Shown here piece by piece: positions 4,586 to 5,283 of a stretch of 5,283 bases of DNA (position 1 is its first letter; the number at the start of each line of letters is the position of its first letter). This stretch comes from Actinomycetales bacterium (lineage in GTDB: Bacteria; Actinomycetota; Actinomycetes; Actinomycetales; Dermabacteraceae), in contig JAAZLF010000563.1 of NCBI GenBank assembly GCA_012799425.1, positions 1 through 5,283 of the forward strand. The letters are read 5' to 3'. The notes under the pieces were generated by a model. It was not told where the DNA came from. It ran no database searches and saw only the letters and a list, made by a program, of their open reading frames with translations. The position numbers and the translations under genes are program-made.

Positions 4586-5283
4586 ATGCCCACCATCACC
4601 ATCACAGATGCATCCCTGCGTGACGTCGCTGCCGACGTCCTCGTCCTCCCCCTCCTGAACGGAGCCGAGGGAGCCCCCTCCTCGGTGCCCGGCGCACCGG
4701 AGATCTCCGAGGCCATCGCGGGTCTCGACGCCTCAGCCGGGCGGGGCGACCTGCACCGGATCCCGTCCTACGGGCTCGCCGCCGCCGGCTCGCTGCTGCT
4801 GGTCGGTCTCGGTGACGAGGATCTCGCCGAGGTCTGCGACGAGGACCTCCGTCTCGCCTTCGGCGCCGCCGCCCGTTCGCTGGCCGGCGTGGAGAATGCC
4901 GCGCTCGCCCTCCCCACCGGGACCGCCGAACAGCGCGCCGCCGCGCTCGAGGGCGCAGCCCTGGGCGCCTACGCCTTCACCGCCCACAAGACCGGCACCG
5001 GCGCAAAGGCTCCCAAGGGCGCTCTCGGGGCGATCGCCCTCGTGGCCGATGGTGACGCCGAGGCCGCCCAGACCGCAGTCGACCGCTCGGGAGTCCTCGC
5101 CGAGGTCGTCACCATCGTGCGCGACCTCGTCAACACCCCGCCGAACCTGCTCTACCCGGCCGAGTTCGCCCGCCGCACGGAGGAGCTCGTCGGCGATCTC
5201 CCCCTCACCGTCACCGTCCTGGACGAGAAGCAGCTCGCCGAGGGCGGCTACGGCGGGATCGTCGGCGTGGGTCAGGGCTCTGC
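4586..5283 (+). CDS. pepA: M17-family leucyl aminopeptidase, N-terminal 232 residues (partial)
   Basis: M17 cytosolic aminopeptidases are two-metal hexameric enzymes that remove N-terminal residues from peptides, with a preference for Leu. The frame starts at ATG 4586-4588 and is open to the window's right edge: 232 codons plus GC of the next, against about 490-510 residues for the family. Residues 1 to about 165 form the variable alpha/beta N-terminal domain. It contains the AGSLLLVGLGDED strand-turn (67-79), the AFGAAARSLAG helix (91-101) and LEGAALGAYAFTAHK (121-135). The catalytic domain then begins: TIVRDLVNTPPNLLYPAEFA (176-195) and VLDEKQLAEGGYGGIVGVGQ (211-230), the latter a strong M17 signature. 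The metal-binding Lys, Asp and Glu residues and the NTDAEGR motif lie outside the window, so activity cannot be judged. The symbol follows family usage; some actinobacteria call it pepB. Confidence 0.93.
   Translation, partial: MPTITITDASLRDVAADVLVLPLLNGAEGAPSSVPGAPEISEAIAGLDASAGRGDLHRIPSYGLAAAGSLLLVGLGDEDLAEVCDEDLRLAFGAAARSLAGVENAALALPTGTAEQRAAALEGAALGAYAFTAHKTGTGAKAPKGALGAIALVADGDAEAAQTAVDRSGVLAEVVTIVRDLVNTPPNLLYPAEFARRTEELVGDLPLTVTVLDEKQLAEGGYGGIVGVGQGS

Noticed and set aside
4733..4987. Minus-strand open frame of 84 aa inside pepA
   Set aside because: It is antisense to a recognised M17 N-terminal domain, Gly/Glu-rich and has no family match.
1..5283. CRISPR array, insertion sequence, prophage, toxin-antitoxin or defence locus
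   Set aside because: No spaced direct repeats, transposase or integrase motifs, tRNA attachment site or composition shift was seen; almost all of the window is intact housekeeping genes.

Overview
This window is GC-rich (roughly 70% by eye) and looks like the chromosome of an actinomycete of the Micrococcales. A Brachybacterium/Dermabacteraceae-like organism is my guess from the style of the proteins; no rRNA or other marker in the window proves it. Supporting signs are the zinc-free 208-residue ribosomal protein S4, the actinobacterial AlaRS N-terminus, GTG starts, TANNNT-type -10 boxes placed for leaderless transcription, and two small membrane proteins resembling families I know only from Actinobacteria.

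Layout: six genes lie on the minus strand and one diverges on the plus strand. In the minus-strand direction of transcription (right to left) they are: a 121-aa four-helix membrane protein (4157-4522); a 142-aa four-helix membrane protein (3732-4160) joined to it by an ATGA overlap; pyrD, quinone-type dihydroorotate dehydrogenase (2591-3697); rarA, the replication-associated AAA+ ATPase (1162-2547); rpsD, ribosomal protein S4 (383-1009); and the first 82 codons of alaS, alanyl-tRNA synthetase (1-248), which runs off the left edge. On the plus strand, the first 232 codons of an M17 leucyl aminopeptidase (pepA) start at 4586 and run off the right edge.

Probable transcription units: the two membrane genes form a coupled pair. 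pyrD could be read from them, but it also has a -10-like box placed for a leaderless GTG start. rarA follows pyrD after 43 nt and probably shares its message. rpsD has its own promoter-like sequence and a structured leader of about 50-60 nt, and ends at a strong hairpin before alaS. pepA has a clear leaderless promoter whose -10 box is symmetric and could also serve the divergent membrane gene.

The gene content is ordinary housekeeping: translation, replication-fork maintenance, pyrimidine synthesis and peptide turnover. I see no mobile element, CRISPR, defence locus, tRNA or new multi-gene system. The points worth a second look are at regulatory scale: the rpsD leader, a 15/16-nt sequence shared by the rpsD and pyrD starts, leaderless starts, the symmetric divergent promoter, and the uncharacterised membrane-protein pair.
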